Positions 29,429-37,237 of a stretch of DNA of 64,000 nucleotides are shown here, in pieces. The translations under genes were made by a program, and so were the position numbers. The first letter of the stretch is position 1. Every line of letters starts with the position of its first letter. This stretch comes from Kitasatospora terrestris (GTDB lineage Bacteria; Actinomycetota; Actinomycetes; Streptomycetales; Streptomycetaceae), in NCBI RefSeq assembly GCF_039542905.1, contig NZ_BAABIS010000001.1, positions 7,192,001 to 7,256,000 on the forward strand. The letters run 5' to 3'. The notes below the pieces were generated by a model. It ran no database searches and was not told the origin of the DNA. It worked only from the letters and a program-made list of their open reading frames with translations.

Positions 29429-30199
29429 TCAGTGGGCCGGGGCGAAGCCTCCTCGGAGGGTGGGGGAGGAGGCGGCCGTCCTGGCATCGACGCGGTAGCT
29501 GTCGCCGGCCGTGGCCCGGACGCCGGTGGCGTGGTTGAACTGCGCGGCGAACACGTGCTGCCCGGCCGGCACGGTGCGGCCGGGCTTGAGAACCCAGCGG
29601 TACACCAGCGCACCGCCGGTCTCCTGGACGGTGACGGTGAAGTCGTCGGCCGGCAGGGTCCGCCAGGAACCCGTTTCGCGCACCCCGCCGGTCTGCGTGA
29701 TCCGCAGCTCCACCGTGAGCGAGCCGAGCTGCTGGGAGGTGCCGACGGCAACGCTGCTCTGGCCCCAGTAGACCGTGCTCTTCGCGTCCACCGAACCCTC
29801 GGTCCACAGCGGACCGTTCTGGACCCGCCCGGTCGGGAGCGTCGGAGTCGCACTCGGGCGCGACCCTCCGGTGGTGCTCGGCGCCGGACCGGTCGCGGTG
29901 GAGGGCGCGGACGGCACGGGGCTGTCGAGGGGGGCCGAAGCGGCGGGTGCCGTCGTCACCGCGGGGGCCGGCGGCTGGCCGTTCACGATGCCGGCGACGG
30001 CGAGGCCGCCGGTGGCCAGGAGGCCGGCCGTGGCGAGGGCGGCGAGGAGGACCCTGCGCCCGGACCGGGCGATCGAGGGCGCGCGGTGCGGGAGCGTCGG
30101 GCCCGCCGCGCGCTGCTCGACCAGCGCGACGATCGTGGCCCGGTCGGGGTGGTGGTGTGCGGCAGCCTCTCGCAGCTGCCGGCTGATCTCCTCGTTCAC
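29429..30199 (-). CDS. single-pass membrane protein coupled to an ECF sigma factor, possible anti-sigma/sensor
   Basis: The 256 residues show a short cytoplasmic N-terminal region (1-47), one membrane helix (about 48-70, VLLAALATAGLLATGGLAVAGI), a Pro/Ser/Thr-rich linker (about 75-125) and an extracytoplasmic beta-rich domain (about 126-256; SLTVELRITQTGG, FTVTVQETGGALVYRWVLKPG, HVFAAQFNHATG). GTG 30199 overlaps the sigma-factor stop by four bases. This layout is that of a membrane anti-sigma factor or signal receptor, but no ZAS-type zinc motif (HxxxCxxC) is present in the N-terminal part. The outer domain resembles no family I can name. Its position beside an expansin and a xyloglucanase makes a wall-sensing role worth testing. 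Confidence 0.6.
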   Translation of the reverse strand: MNEEISRQLREAAAHHHPDRATIVALVEQRAAGPTLPHRAPSIARSGRRVLLAALATAGLLATGGLAVAGIVNGQPPAPAVTTAPAASAPLDSPVPSAPSTATGPAPSTTGGSRPSATPTLPTGRVQNGPLWTEGSVDAKSTVYWGQSSVAVGTSQQLGSLTVELRITQTGGVRETGSWRTLPADDFTVTVQETGGALVYRWVLKPGRTVPAGQHVFAAQFNHATGVRATAGDSYRVDARTAASSPTLRGGFAPAH

Positions 30200-30726
30200 C
30201 TGCTCCTCCCTCCCAGTACCGGCTCACCGGTCGCCGGTGTGCCGAGCAGTCGCTCCAACTCGGCCATCGCTTTCGAAGTCTGGCTCTTCACCGTACCGAC
30301 CGATATGCCCAGCGCCATGGCGGTGTCCTTCTCCGACAGGTCGAAGGCATGGCGCAGCACGACGCACGCCCGCTTGCGGAACGGCAGCCGGGCGAGCGCC
30401 GCCCGGACGTCCATGGAGCCGGCCATGTCCGGCAGGTCGGTCGTCTCGGGGGACCGCGACCAGAACAGCGTGATCCTGCGCCGTTCGCGGACGGCGCTGC
30501 GGATGCGCTCGCGCACCAGGTTGGCCACCACGCCCCGCGCGTAGGCCTGCGGGTGGCGGGCCGCGCGGAAGCGGTCCCAGTTCTGCCACAGCGCCACCAG
30601 GGCGTCCGCGGCGATGTCGTCCGCCGCGTGCGGCTCGCCGGTCAGCAGGTAGGCCAGGCGGACCAGTTCGGCGTAGTGGCGTTCGAAGAAGTCGTGGAAC
30701 TCCGCGGACGCCTCGTCCAGGCGCAT
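30196..30726 (-). CDS. SigE-family ECF RNA polymerase sigma factor
   Basis: This 176-residue alternative sigma factor has region 2 at about 10-75 (FERHYAELVRLAYLLTGEPHAADDIAADALVALWQNW) and region 4 at about 105-165 (LPFRKRACVVLRHAFDLSEKDTAMALGISVGTVKSQTSKAMAELERLL). Both match the actinobacterial SigE family. ATG 30726 is placed directly after GAGGGAG, tight spacing. The start of the next gene overlaps its stop, so the two are translated together. The expansin gene lies 118 bp upstream on the same strand and could be a target or an operon member. Confidence 0.92.
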   Translation of the reverse strand: MRLDEASAEFHDFFERHYAELVRLAYLLTGEPHAADDIAADALVALWQNWDRFRAARHPQAYARGVVANLVRERIRSAVRERRRITLFWSRSPETTDLPDMAGSMDVRAALARLPFRKRACVVLRHAFDLSEKDTAMALGISVGTVKSQTSKAMAELERLLGTPATGEPVLGGRSR

Positions 30727-30844
30727 CTCCCTCGGTCGCCCTCTCCTCGCGGTGTGTGCGTTAACAATCGGCCGAAGCGTAACAGCGCCCGCCACCGCGT
30801 CCGAACGGCGGCCGGCGGCGTGGCCGTGGTGGATGGATGCCACG

Positions 30845-31822
30845 TCAGTGCCGGGAGAACTGGACCGGGGTGGCCTGCACCACGTTCGCCCTCACCGCGA
30901 TGCCGTCCACGGTCAGTTGCTCGCCGTAGAGGTCGGTGATCCTGATCCGGGCGCCGCAGCCCTTGCCGTCGGCGGCCGTGAAGTAGTTGTAGCCGGTGCG
31001 CGGGAGCTGCCGCCAGCCCGTCCCGGTCTGCACCTCCAGGGCGGCGACCGGGTTCCGGTGGCCGATCACCTGGATGGCGCACCAGTACTGGCTGGACCCG
31101 GTCTGGTACCGGACGGAGAGCGTCTGCGGCGCGTCGGCGGGGCTCAGCAGGCTCCAGGTGATCGGGAGCCGGCCGACCTTGAGATCGGCGAGCTCGGCGA
31201 ACGCCTGCTGGCTGAGGTCGATCTGCCCCGGGGCGCAGGGCAGCGGGCACTCGTTGACGATCCGCACCGTGATCGAGGCGCCGTTGGACGCCTTGATCCG
31301 CACGTACGCCCCGCACGCCCGGGACGTCTCGTAGTCGGTGTGGTTCATCGCCGCGATCATCATGTCGCCGGACGGGCCGAACAGGCAGGCGCCGTTGCCG
31401 TCGGCGGCCTCGTAGGCGGTCGCCACGCCCTGGTAGCCGACCCCGGGGCGGATCCGTCCTCCCGCGGGAGCCGCCGCGGGAGCCGCCGGCTTCGCCGCGG
31501 CCGAGGCGGAGGCCCGGGCCGGGACGGAAGCGGACGGGGAGGCGGAGGAGGACGGGGAGGCCGGAGCGGAGGCCGACGGCTGCGCCGGGTCGGACGGCGC
31601 TCCGGCCGCCGGAGCGGAGGAACCCGACCCCGCCGTGGAGCCCGCCGCCGGGGCGCCCACGGTGGCGCCGGCCGGCCCGCCCGTGGCGGCTCCGCCGCCG
31701 GGGAGCACTGCGAACACCAGGCAGACCAGCGCTGCCGCGGCGCTCAGCGCCACTGGGATGCCGACGGTCTTGCCGCGGTTGTGCCCGCGCCTGTGCGCAG
31801 CGCCGTGCTTCGTTGTGCTCAT
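30845..31822 (-). CDS. bacterial expansin (EXLX1-like, DPBB plus CBM63), membrane-anchored or secreted
   Basis: This is predicted to loosen cellulose-matrix contacts without hydrolysis. The 325 residues begin with a basic tail and one hydrophobic helix (about 20-42), then a 70-residue Ala/Ser/Pro linker. Domain 1, a double-psi barrel (about 120-225), has VATAYEAADGNGACLF and the conserved Asp in PGQIDLSQQAFAEL. Domain 2, CBM63 (about 228-322), has SSQYWCAIQV with the binding-face aromatic and TGYNYF. Paired cysteines are more numerous than in Bacillus EXLX1. The long linker after an uncleaved-looking helix suggests display at the cell surface. ATG 31822 was chosen because the basic tail and helix follow directly. 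Confidence 0.88.
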   Translation of the reverse strand: MSTTKHGAAHRRGHNRGKTVGIPVALSAAAALVCLVFAVLPGGGAATGGPAGATVGAPAAGSTAGSGSSAPAAGAPSDPAQPSASAPASPSSSASPSASVPARASASAAAKPAAPAAAPAGGRIRPGVGYQGVATAYEAADGNGACLFGPSGDMMIAAMNHTDYETSRACGAYVRIKASNGASITVRIVNECPLPCAPGQIDLSQQAFAELADLKVGRLPITWSLLSPADAPQTLSVRYQTGSSQYWCAIQVIGHRNPVAALEVQTGTGWRQLPRTGYNYFTAADGKGCGARIRITDLYGEQLTVDGIAVRANVVQATPVQFSRH

Positions 31823-31956
31823 CCTCGTCCGTCCGGTAGGCCAGGTCGTCGTGTCACCTCCCAGTGGCCACCGGTCGCGAAGAGGTTGCCGTCCTCGATC
31901 GGGAAATTTCTCCGAGCGGGGCGCGGCCGCCGCGAGGGCGGGGCAGCCGGCGTTCG

Positions 31957-32310
31957 CTACCGGGGCTCGATGGCCCGGGCGCACCAGATCGTCTTGCCGC
32001 TCCTGCTGTGCCGGGTGCCCCACCCCTGGGCCGGCTGGGCGACGAGCATGAGGCCTCGGCCGCCCTCGTCGAAGTCGCGGGCCCGGCGCAGGTGCGGGGT
32101 GGCCTTGCCGGCGTCGGAGACCTCGCAGATCAGCGCCGCGTCCCCGATCAGTCGCAGCCCGGTCGGCGGCCCGCCGTACTTGACGGCGTTGGTGACCAGC
32201 TCGCTGACGACCAGCTCGGTGACGAACGCCTCCTCCGTCAGACCCCGGGCGGCCGGCTGCTCGACGGCGAACTGCCGGGCGGACGGCACCTGCGAGGTGC
32301 CGGGCTCCAC
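31957..32310 (-). CDS. stand-alone or truncated GHKL ATPase domain (RsbW/SpoIIAB-like)
   Basis: This 117-residue protein is a HATPase_c_2 domain: N-box ELVVSELVTNAVKYGG, G1-like LICEVSDAGKATPHLRR and G2-like FDEGGRGLMLVAQ, ending GKTIWCARAIEP. This exact style of sequence normally forms the C-terminal end of the PAS-GAF-SpoIIE-HATPase proteins of Streptomyces. Here only the tail exists. Reading upstream in frame, RDTPVAVRY precedes the GTG and a TGA stops the frame, consistent with a 5'-deleted remnant. It could still make a small anti-sigma kinase. The phosphatase gene at 56344 lacks such a tail, but is 24 kb away. Confidence 0.7.
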   Translation of the reverse strand: MEPGTSQVPSARQFAVEQPAARGLTEEAFVTELVVSELVTNAVKYGGPPTGLRLIGDAALICEVSDAGKATPHLRRARDFDEGGRGLMLVAQPAQGWGTRHSRSGKTIWCARAIEPR

Positions 32311-32374
32311 GTACCGGACGGCGACCGGGGTGTCCCTTCAGGGTGGGCAGGGTGCGGGGATCCCCGACGGGAGG

Positions 32375-33886
32375 TCAGGGGAGCGGGAGCGGCTCGTAGT
32401 CGAACCGGTCGAAGTGGACGGTGCCGGCCGCGGCGTACATGCCGATGACGCGTCCGGTGAAGCCGCCGGCGACCTCGGTGGACAGGTAGCGTCCGGCGAG
32501 GGTGGCGAGCACGGTGAACGTGCCGTTGTGCTCCTCGATGCCGAAGGAGAGGGTGTCCGGCCCGGTCCTTGCGCCACGCGGGGGTTCCGGAGCGATCTCC
32601 ACGCCGAGCACCACCGCTCCGGCGGGCACCGGCCGGGTGGCGACCTCGGTGCGCAGCGGGCCGATCCGGGCGAAGACCTTCACCTCGCCGTCGGCCGCCT
32701 CGATCTCGTAGTGGTGCTCCTCGTCCAGGCGGACGGCCAGACCGCCGCGGCCGTCGGCGGGATCGATCAGGGTGCGGGCCCGGCAGGCGAGGTGCTGCTG
32801 GCGCCGGCCGACGAACACCGCGTCGTTGTCGTCCAGGGAGGCGCCGACGGCGCGCAGGGTGAGCCAGCCGGATCGTTCCTTCGTGGTGCACGAGCCCTCC
32901 GGGCGCTCGCGCACCGAGATCCACCGGGGGTGCAGTTCGGCCTGGTCGAAGTCGTCCCGGGCCGGTGCGGCGACGGCGGGGTGCAGCGGCCAGGCCGGGG
33001 TGGGCAGTTCGGAGGTGACCCCGCCGACGACCGGCCAGCCGTCCACCCACTCGACGGGGGCGAGGAAGGTCTCCCGGCCGAGGACGTGCCAGCCGGGGGT
33101 GCCGCCGCGCGGCCGGACCGCGAGCAGCACCATCCACCAGGAGCCGTCGGGCGCCTGGACGAGGTCGGCGTGCCCGGTGTTCTGGATCGGACTGGCGATG
33201 CCGCGGTGGGTCAGGACCGGGTTGGCCGGGCAGGGCTCGAACGGGCCGGAGGGCGTCCGGCCGCGGGCGACGGAGACGCCGTGGCTCCGTTCGGTGCCGC
33301 CCTCCGCGATCACCAGGTACCAGTGGTCGCCGATCCGGTAGAGGTGCGGGGCCTCGGGGGCCATCGCGCCGGGGGTGCCGGACCAGATCCGGTACGGCTC
33401 GCCGAGGGTCTCGCCGGTCGTCGGGTCGATGCGGACCTGGGAGACGCCGGCGACGGTGCACCAGCAGGTGCCGTCCTCGTCCCAGGCCAGGTCCGGGTCG
33501 ATCCCGGGCACCCCGGGCAGTCGGACCGGGTCCGACCAGGGGCCGGCCGGGTCGGTGGCGGTGAAGAGCATGTTGCCGCCGTCGCCGACGTTGGTGACGA
33601 TCAGCCAGAAGCGGCCGTCGTGGTGGCGCAGGGTCGGCGCGTAGATGCCGCCGGAGGACGGCATGTCGCGCGGCAGGCGCAGCTGGCTCGGCCGGTCGAG
33701 GGCGTTGCCGATCTGCGTCCAGTTCACCAGGTCGCGGCTGTGGAAGACCGGGATGCCGGGGAAGTACTCGAAGCTGGAGCACACCAGGTAGTAGTCGTCG
33801 CCCACGCGGCAGACGCTGGGGTCGGGGTGGAAACCGGGGATCACCGGGTTGGGGACGGTGGCGGCCGGTTGGAGCTGCTCTGACAC
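32375..33886 (-). CDS. GH43 beta-xylosidase/alpha-L-arabinofuranosidase, intracellular
   Basis: This is predicted to release xylose or arabinose from xylo- or arabino-oligosaccharides in the cytoplasm. The 503 residues lack a signal peptide. A five-bladed GH43 propeller spans about 10-310: NPVIPGFHPDPSVCRVGDDYYLVCSSFEYFPG carries the catalytic base Asp, GIDPDLAWDEDG the pKa-modulating Asp, and APEAPHLYRIGDHWYL the acid Glu. A C-terminal lectin-like beta-sandwich (about 320-500) is typical of the GH43 beta-xylosidases. GTG 33886 follows GGAAAGGAA. It lies directly after a collapsed sugar-binding-protein gene and a LacI-type operator, so it belongs to the xylan-oligosaccharide module. Confidence 0.9.
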   Translation of the reverse strand: MSEQLQPAATVPNPVIPGFHPDPSVCRVGDDYYLVCSSFEYFPGIPVFHSRDLVNWTQIGNALDRPSQLRLPRDMPSSGGIYAPTLRHHDGRFWLIVTNVGDGGNMLFTATDPAGPWSDPVRLPGVPGIDPDLAWDEDGTCWCTVAGVSQVRIDPTTGETLGEPYRIWSGTPGAMAPEAPHLYRIGDHWYLVIAEGGTERSHGVSVARGRTPSGPFEPCPANPVLTHRGIASPIQNTGHADLVQAPDGSWWMVLLAVRPRGGTPGWHVLGRETFLAPVEWVDGWPVVGGVTSELPTPAWPLHPAVAAPARDDFDQAELHPRWISVRERPEGSCTTKERSGWLTLRAVGASLDDNDAVFVGRRQQHLACRARTLIDPADGRGGLAVRLDEEHHYEIEAADGEVKVFARIGPLRTEVATRPVPAGAVVLGVEIAPEPPRGARTGPDTLSFGIEEHNGTFTVLATLAGRYLSTEVAGGFTGRVIGMYAAAGTVHFDRFDYEPLPLP

Positions 33887-34084
33887 GTGGTCGGTTCCTT
33901 TCCGAGGTTCATCAGGTCGTCGGCGGACCTCGCCTGCTCGGCCGTGATGCCCCGGGCTTCCAGGACGTCCCGGCGGTAGAAGGTGGCGCCGGGGATGCCT
34001 TCAGGCCTCCTCGGTGGTCGCGGCGGTTCCCGCGACCGCGGCGGCCGTGCTCAGGAAGCTCCTGCGGTTCAAGCCGGATCCCAT
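33887..34084 (-). pseudogene. deleted remnant of an ABC sugar-binding protein gene
   Basis: An ATG at 34084 opens MGSGLNRRSFLSTAAAVAGT, a Tat/lipoprotein-type signal peptide, but the frame ends at TGA 34003-34001 after 27 residues. One base out of frame, the next 100 bp encode GATFYRRDVLEARGITAE followed by SADDLMNLGKE. This is the style of an internal segment of family 1 solute-binding proteins (tyrosine and helix before DDLMxLGK). The segment between and the whole C-terminal half are missing. The promoter and operator in front are intact and now serve the GH43 gene. No permease genes remain nearby. Confidence 0.68.
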
Positions 34085-34114
34085 GGTGGTGCGACCCCCT
34101 CTCCGCCGAAAGCG

Positions 34115-34127
34115 TCGAAGCGCTTGA
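34115..34127. promoter_or_regulatory. imperfect LacI-type operator (AAGCGCTT core) facing GH43
   Basis: TCGAAGCGCTTGA shares the AAGCGCTT core and left arm of the perfect palindrome at 34233-34250. It lies just downstream of the predicted minus-strand promoter (TTGCCG 34167-34162, spacer 17, TAGTGT 34144-34139). Confidence 0.6.
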
Positions 34128-34138
34128 ATGTTGCGGTG

Positions 34139-34167
34139 ACACTAACGACGCGTTTCCGATTCGGCAA
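34139..34167 (-). promoter_or_regulatory. predicted promoter of the SBP remnant-GH43 unit
   Basis: TTGCCG at 34167-34162, 17-bp spacer, TAGTGT at 34144-34139 on the minus strand, in a locally AT-rich stretch. Start of transcription would be near 34132, next to the operator at 34115-34127. Confidence 0.55.
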
Positions 34168-34206
34168 GAGGCTGAACAAATACAAAATCCCTCACTTGCA
34201 AGATAA

Positions 34207-34235
34207 TTGACATGGGGAAGAGAGCGTGTCAGCGT
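34207..34235 (+). promoter_or_regulatory. predicted promoter of the GH3-CE7-GH1-GH31 operon
   Basis: TTGACA at 34207-34212, 17-bp spacer, CAGCGT at 34230-34235. The -10 overlaps the left arm of the palindrome at 34233-34250. Confidence 0.55.
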
Positions 34236-34250
34236 CGAAGCGCTTCGACG
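34233..34250. promoter_or_regulatory. 18-bp LacI-type operator CGTCGAAGCGCTTCGACG
   Basis: This perfect palindrome has the central CG step and AAGCGCTT core typical of LacI-family sites. It overlaps the -10 of the GH3 promoter. The cognate repressor is not in the window next to it. The arms (CGTCG) differ from the cellulase boxes (TGG), suggesting a different repressor. Confidence 0.78.
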
Positions 34251-34289
34251 AACGGCCCCTGCGCCCCACCAGCCCGAAGGGTTCTCCCG

Positions 34290-37151
34290 GTGACCTCCGC
34301 GTCCGTACCCGCAGCCGAGCTGCATCCGTTCCGCGACTCCGCGCTGCCGCTGCGCAAGCGCATCGACGACCTGCTGGGGCGGCTCACGCCCGAGGAGCGC
34401 CTCGCGATGCTGCACCAGTACGTGCCGGCCGTGCCGCGCCTGGGCATCGCCGCCTTCCGCACCGGCAGCGAGGCGCTGCACGGCGTCGCCTGGCTGGGGG
34501 AGGCGACGGTCTTCCCGCAGGCCGTCGGCCTCGGCGCGAGCTGGGACGAAGCGCTGCTGAGGCGGGTCGCCGAGGCGGTCTCGGTCGAGCTGCGCGCCTT
34601 CCACCGGACCCGCCCGCCCGCGGTCGCCCCCGACCGCGGGCCCACCAGCCTCCAGGCCTGGGCCCCCGTGCTGAACCTGCTGCGCGACCCCCGCTGGGGA
34701 CGCAACGAGGAGGGCTACTCGGAGGACCCGGTGCACACCGCCCGGCTCGGCACGGCATACTGCCGCGGCCTGGCCGGCGACCACCCGACCTACCTGCGGA
34801 CGGCGCCGGTGCTCAAGCACTTCCTCGCCTACAACAACGAGGACGGCCGCTGCACCACCTCCTCGGGCCTGCGCCCCCGGGTCCTGCAGGAGTACGACCT
34901 GGCGGCCTTCCGCCCGGTCGTCGCCTCGGGCGCCGCCACCGGCGCGATGGCCGCCTACAACCTGGTCAACGGCCGCCCGTGCCACGTCAGCCCGCTGATC
35001 GAGGACGAGCTGCGCCGCTGGGCGCGCGGGACCGGGCACGAGTTGTTCGTGGTCAGCGACGCCGAGGCCCCGTCCAACCTGGTCGACCCCGAGCACTACT
35101 TCGACGACCACGCGGAGGGGCACGCGGCCGCGCTCAAGGCGGGCATCGACAACTTCACCGACCACGGCGAGGACAGCGACACGGTCGTCGGCCGGCTGCG
35201 CGAAGCCCTGGAGCGCGGCCTGGTCTCCCAGGACGACGTCGACGCCGCGGTCCGCCGCCAGCTCGACGTGAGGTTCCGCCTCGGCGAGTTCGACCCCGAG
35301 CTGGACCCGTACGCCGGCATCGGTCCGGACGTGGTGAACTGCCCCGAGCACCGCGAGCTGGCCCGGCGGGCCGCCGTCGAGTCGACGGTGCTGCTCAAGA
35401 ACGACGGCCTGTTGCCACTGGGGTCCGCCCGCACCTCACGGGTCGCCGTGATCGGTCCGCTCTCCGACACCCTGTGCGAGGACTGGTACAGCGGCACCCT
35501 GCCCTACCGGGCCACGGTCGCCGACGGCCTGACCGCCGCGCTCGGCGACCTCGGCGGCGAGGTGGTCCGGGTGGAGGGCAGCGACCGGATCACGCTGCGC
35601 TCGCGCACCACCGGCGAACTGCTCGGCGGGGCCGCGTTCGACGTGACCGACTGGGGACGCGCCGTGCTGACCCTGCGCGAGGCCGACACCGGCCGCTACC
35701 TCTGCCTCCAGGAGGACGCCACCCTGGCGGCCTCCACGCGGGTGATCAAGAGCTGGTCCGTCCGGGAGACCTTCCACCTGGAGCCGGCCGAGGACGGCGC
35801 CGTGCTGGTGCGCTCGGTGTTCACCGGCCGCTACGCCGCCGTCGACCCGGCCGGCGGCCGGGTCACCGTCACCGCCGAGAGCCCGGAAGCAGCCGAGCGC
35901 TTCCGGCGCGAGGTGCTGCGCGACGGCACCGCCGAGGCCCGGGCGGCGGCCGAGGACGCCGACGCGGCGGTCGTGGTGCTCGGCAACCACCCGCTGATCA
36001 ACGGCCGCGAGACCGAGGACCGGGTCGACACCGCCCTGCCCGCCGGGCAGGAGGCGCTCCTGCGCGCCGTCGCCGCCGTCCGCCCGCAGACCGCGCTGGT
36101 GGTGATGAGCAGCTACCCGTACGCGCTCGACTGGGCGGACGCCCACCTGCCCGCCGTGCTGTGGACCTCCCACGGCGGCCAGGAGACCGGCCACGCGCTG
36201 GCCGCCGTGCTGCTCGGTGACGCCGAGCCCGCCGGCCGCCTCCCGCAGACCTGGTACCGGGGCCACGACACCCTGCCGGCACCGCTGGACTACGACATCA
36301 TCACGGCCGGCTGGACCTACCAGTACCACCGCGCCGCGCCGCTCTACCCCTTCGGACACGGCCTCTCCTACACCGAGTTCACCCACCGCGACCTGCGGCT
36401 GTCCGAGACCTCGATCGACCGGGACGGTGCCCTCGACGCCACCCTGACCCTGGCCAACACCGGACGGCGGGCCGGCAGCGAGGTGGTCCAGCTCTACGTC
36501 CGCGCCCTGGACGCCCGCTACCGGGCACCCCGGCTGCGCCTGGCGGACTTCACCAAGGTCCGCCTGGAGCCGGGCGAGAGCCGCGAGCTGGGCTTCCACC
36601 TGCCGGCCGACCGGTTCGCCCACTGGGACGTCGCCACCGGTGCCTTCACCGTCGACCCCGGTGCGTACGAGATCGTCGTCGCCCGCTCGGCCGAGCACCC
36701 GGTGCTCACCGCGCCGCTCACCGTGACCGGACCGCCGCCGCGGCCCCGTGCGGTGATCGAACGCCGCGTCCTGGCCGCGGACTTCGACGAGCAGGCGGAC
36801 AGCGCCCTGGTCGACGCCACCCGCACCGAGGGCGACGCCGTCACCCCGGCCGACCCGGCCCGCCCCGCCGTGCTGTCCTTCCGCCGCCTCGATCTGTCGG
36901 GCGCTGCCCGGGTGGAGGTGGAGACCGCCCGGGAGGCCGTCGGTACCGGCGCGGCACGGCTGGAGTTCCGGGTCGGCGACCAGCCGGTGGCGAAGATCGA
37001 CGTCCCGGTCACCGGCGACCGGTACAGCTGGACCACGGTGGTGGCCGAGCTGTCCACCCCGCTGGTCGGGGTCCACGACCTGCAGGTGACCCTGCACGGC
37101 GGTGTGCGCCTGGCCGCGTTCCGTTTCGGCGCCACCGACACCGCCGGCTGA
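34290..37151 (+). CDS. GH3 beta-glucosidase/beta-xylosidase with beta-trefoil-like insertion
   Basis: This 953-residue intracellular glycosidase (no signal peptide) removes beta-linked sugars from oligosaccharide ends. The GH3 N domain holds APVLNLLRDPRWGRNEEGYSEDP, KHFLAYNNEDGR and the probable nucleophile Asp257 in VVSDAEA. The second domain has STVLLKNDGLLPL and NHPLINGRETEDR. Between them, residues about 430-545 form an extra domain with repeats such as TLREADTGRYLCLQE and FTGRYAAVDPAGGRVTV, resembling fascin/beta-trefoil units, at the place where other GH3 enzymes carry a PA14 domain. A fibronectin-like region and a C-terminal beta-sandwich (about 830-953) follow. GTG 34290 has GAAGGG eight bases ahead; the in-frame ATG at 34212 lies inside the promoter. 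Confidence 0.88.
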   Translation: MTSASVPAAELHPFRDSALPLRKRIDDLLGRLTPEERLAMLHQYVPAVPRLGIAAFRTGSEALHGVAWLGEATVFPQAVGLGASWDEALLRRVAEAVSVELRAFHRTRPPAVAPDRGPTSLQAWAPVLNLLRDPRWGRNEEGYSEDPVHTARLGTAYCRGLAGDHPTYLRTAPVLKHFLAYNNEDGRCTTSSGLRPRVLQEYDLAAFRPVVASGAATGAMAAYNLVNGRPCHVSPLIEDELRRWARGTGHELFVVSDAEAPSNLVDPEHYFDDHAEGHAAALKAGIDNFTDHGEDSDTVVGRLREALERGLVSQDDVDAAVRRQLDVRFRLGEFDPELDPYAGIGPDVVNCPEHRELARRAAVESTVLLKNDGLLPLGSARTSRVAVIGPLSDTLCEDWYSGTLPYRATVADGLTAALGDLGGEVVRVEGSDRITLRSRTTGELLGGAAFDVTDWGRAVLTLREADTGRYLCLQEDATLAASTRVIKSWSVRETFHLEPAEDGAVLVRSVFTGRYAAVDPAGGRVTVTAESPEAAERFRREVLRDGTAEARAAAEDADAAVVVLGNHPLINGRETEDRVDTALPAGQEALLRAVAAVRPQTALVVMSSYPYALDWADAHLPAVLWTSHGGQETGHALAAVLLGDAEPAGRLPQTWYRGHDTLPAPLDYDIITAGWTYQYHRAAPLYPFGHGLSYTEFTHRDLRLSETSIDRDGALDATLTLANTGRRAGSEVVQLYVRALDARYRAPRLRLADFTKVRLEPGESRELGFHLPADRFAHWDVATGAFTVDPGAYEIVVARSAEHPVLTAPLTVTGPPPRPRAVIERRVLAADFDEQADSALVDATRTEGDAVTPADPARPAVLSFRRLDLSGAARVEVETAREAVGTGAARLEFRVGDQPVAKIDVPVTGDRYSWTTVVAELSTPLVGVHDLQVTLHGGVRLAAFRFGATDTAG

Positions 37152-37237
37152 GCCCCACCACCCCGGAGGCGTCCCGCATGTCACCCCCCACCCCCCACCA
37201 CACCACCTCGTCATCGCGCCACCCGGAGGACGACCCG

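Noticed and set aside
34212-34289. GH3 start at ATG 34212
   Set aside because: It lies inside the predicted promoter and would place the 18-bp operator in coding sequence. GTG 34290 has a proper ribosome site.
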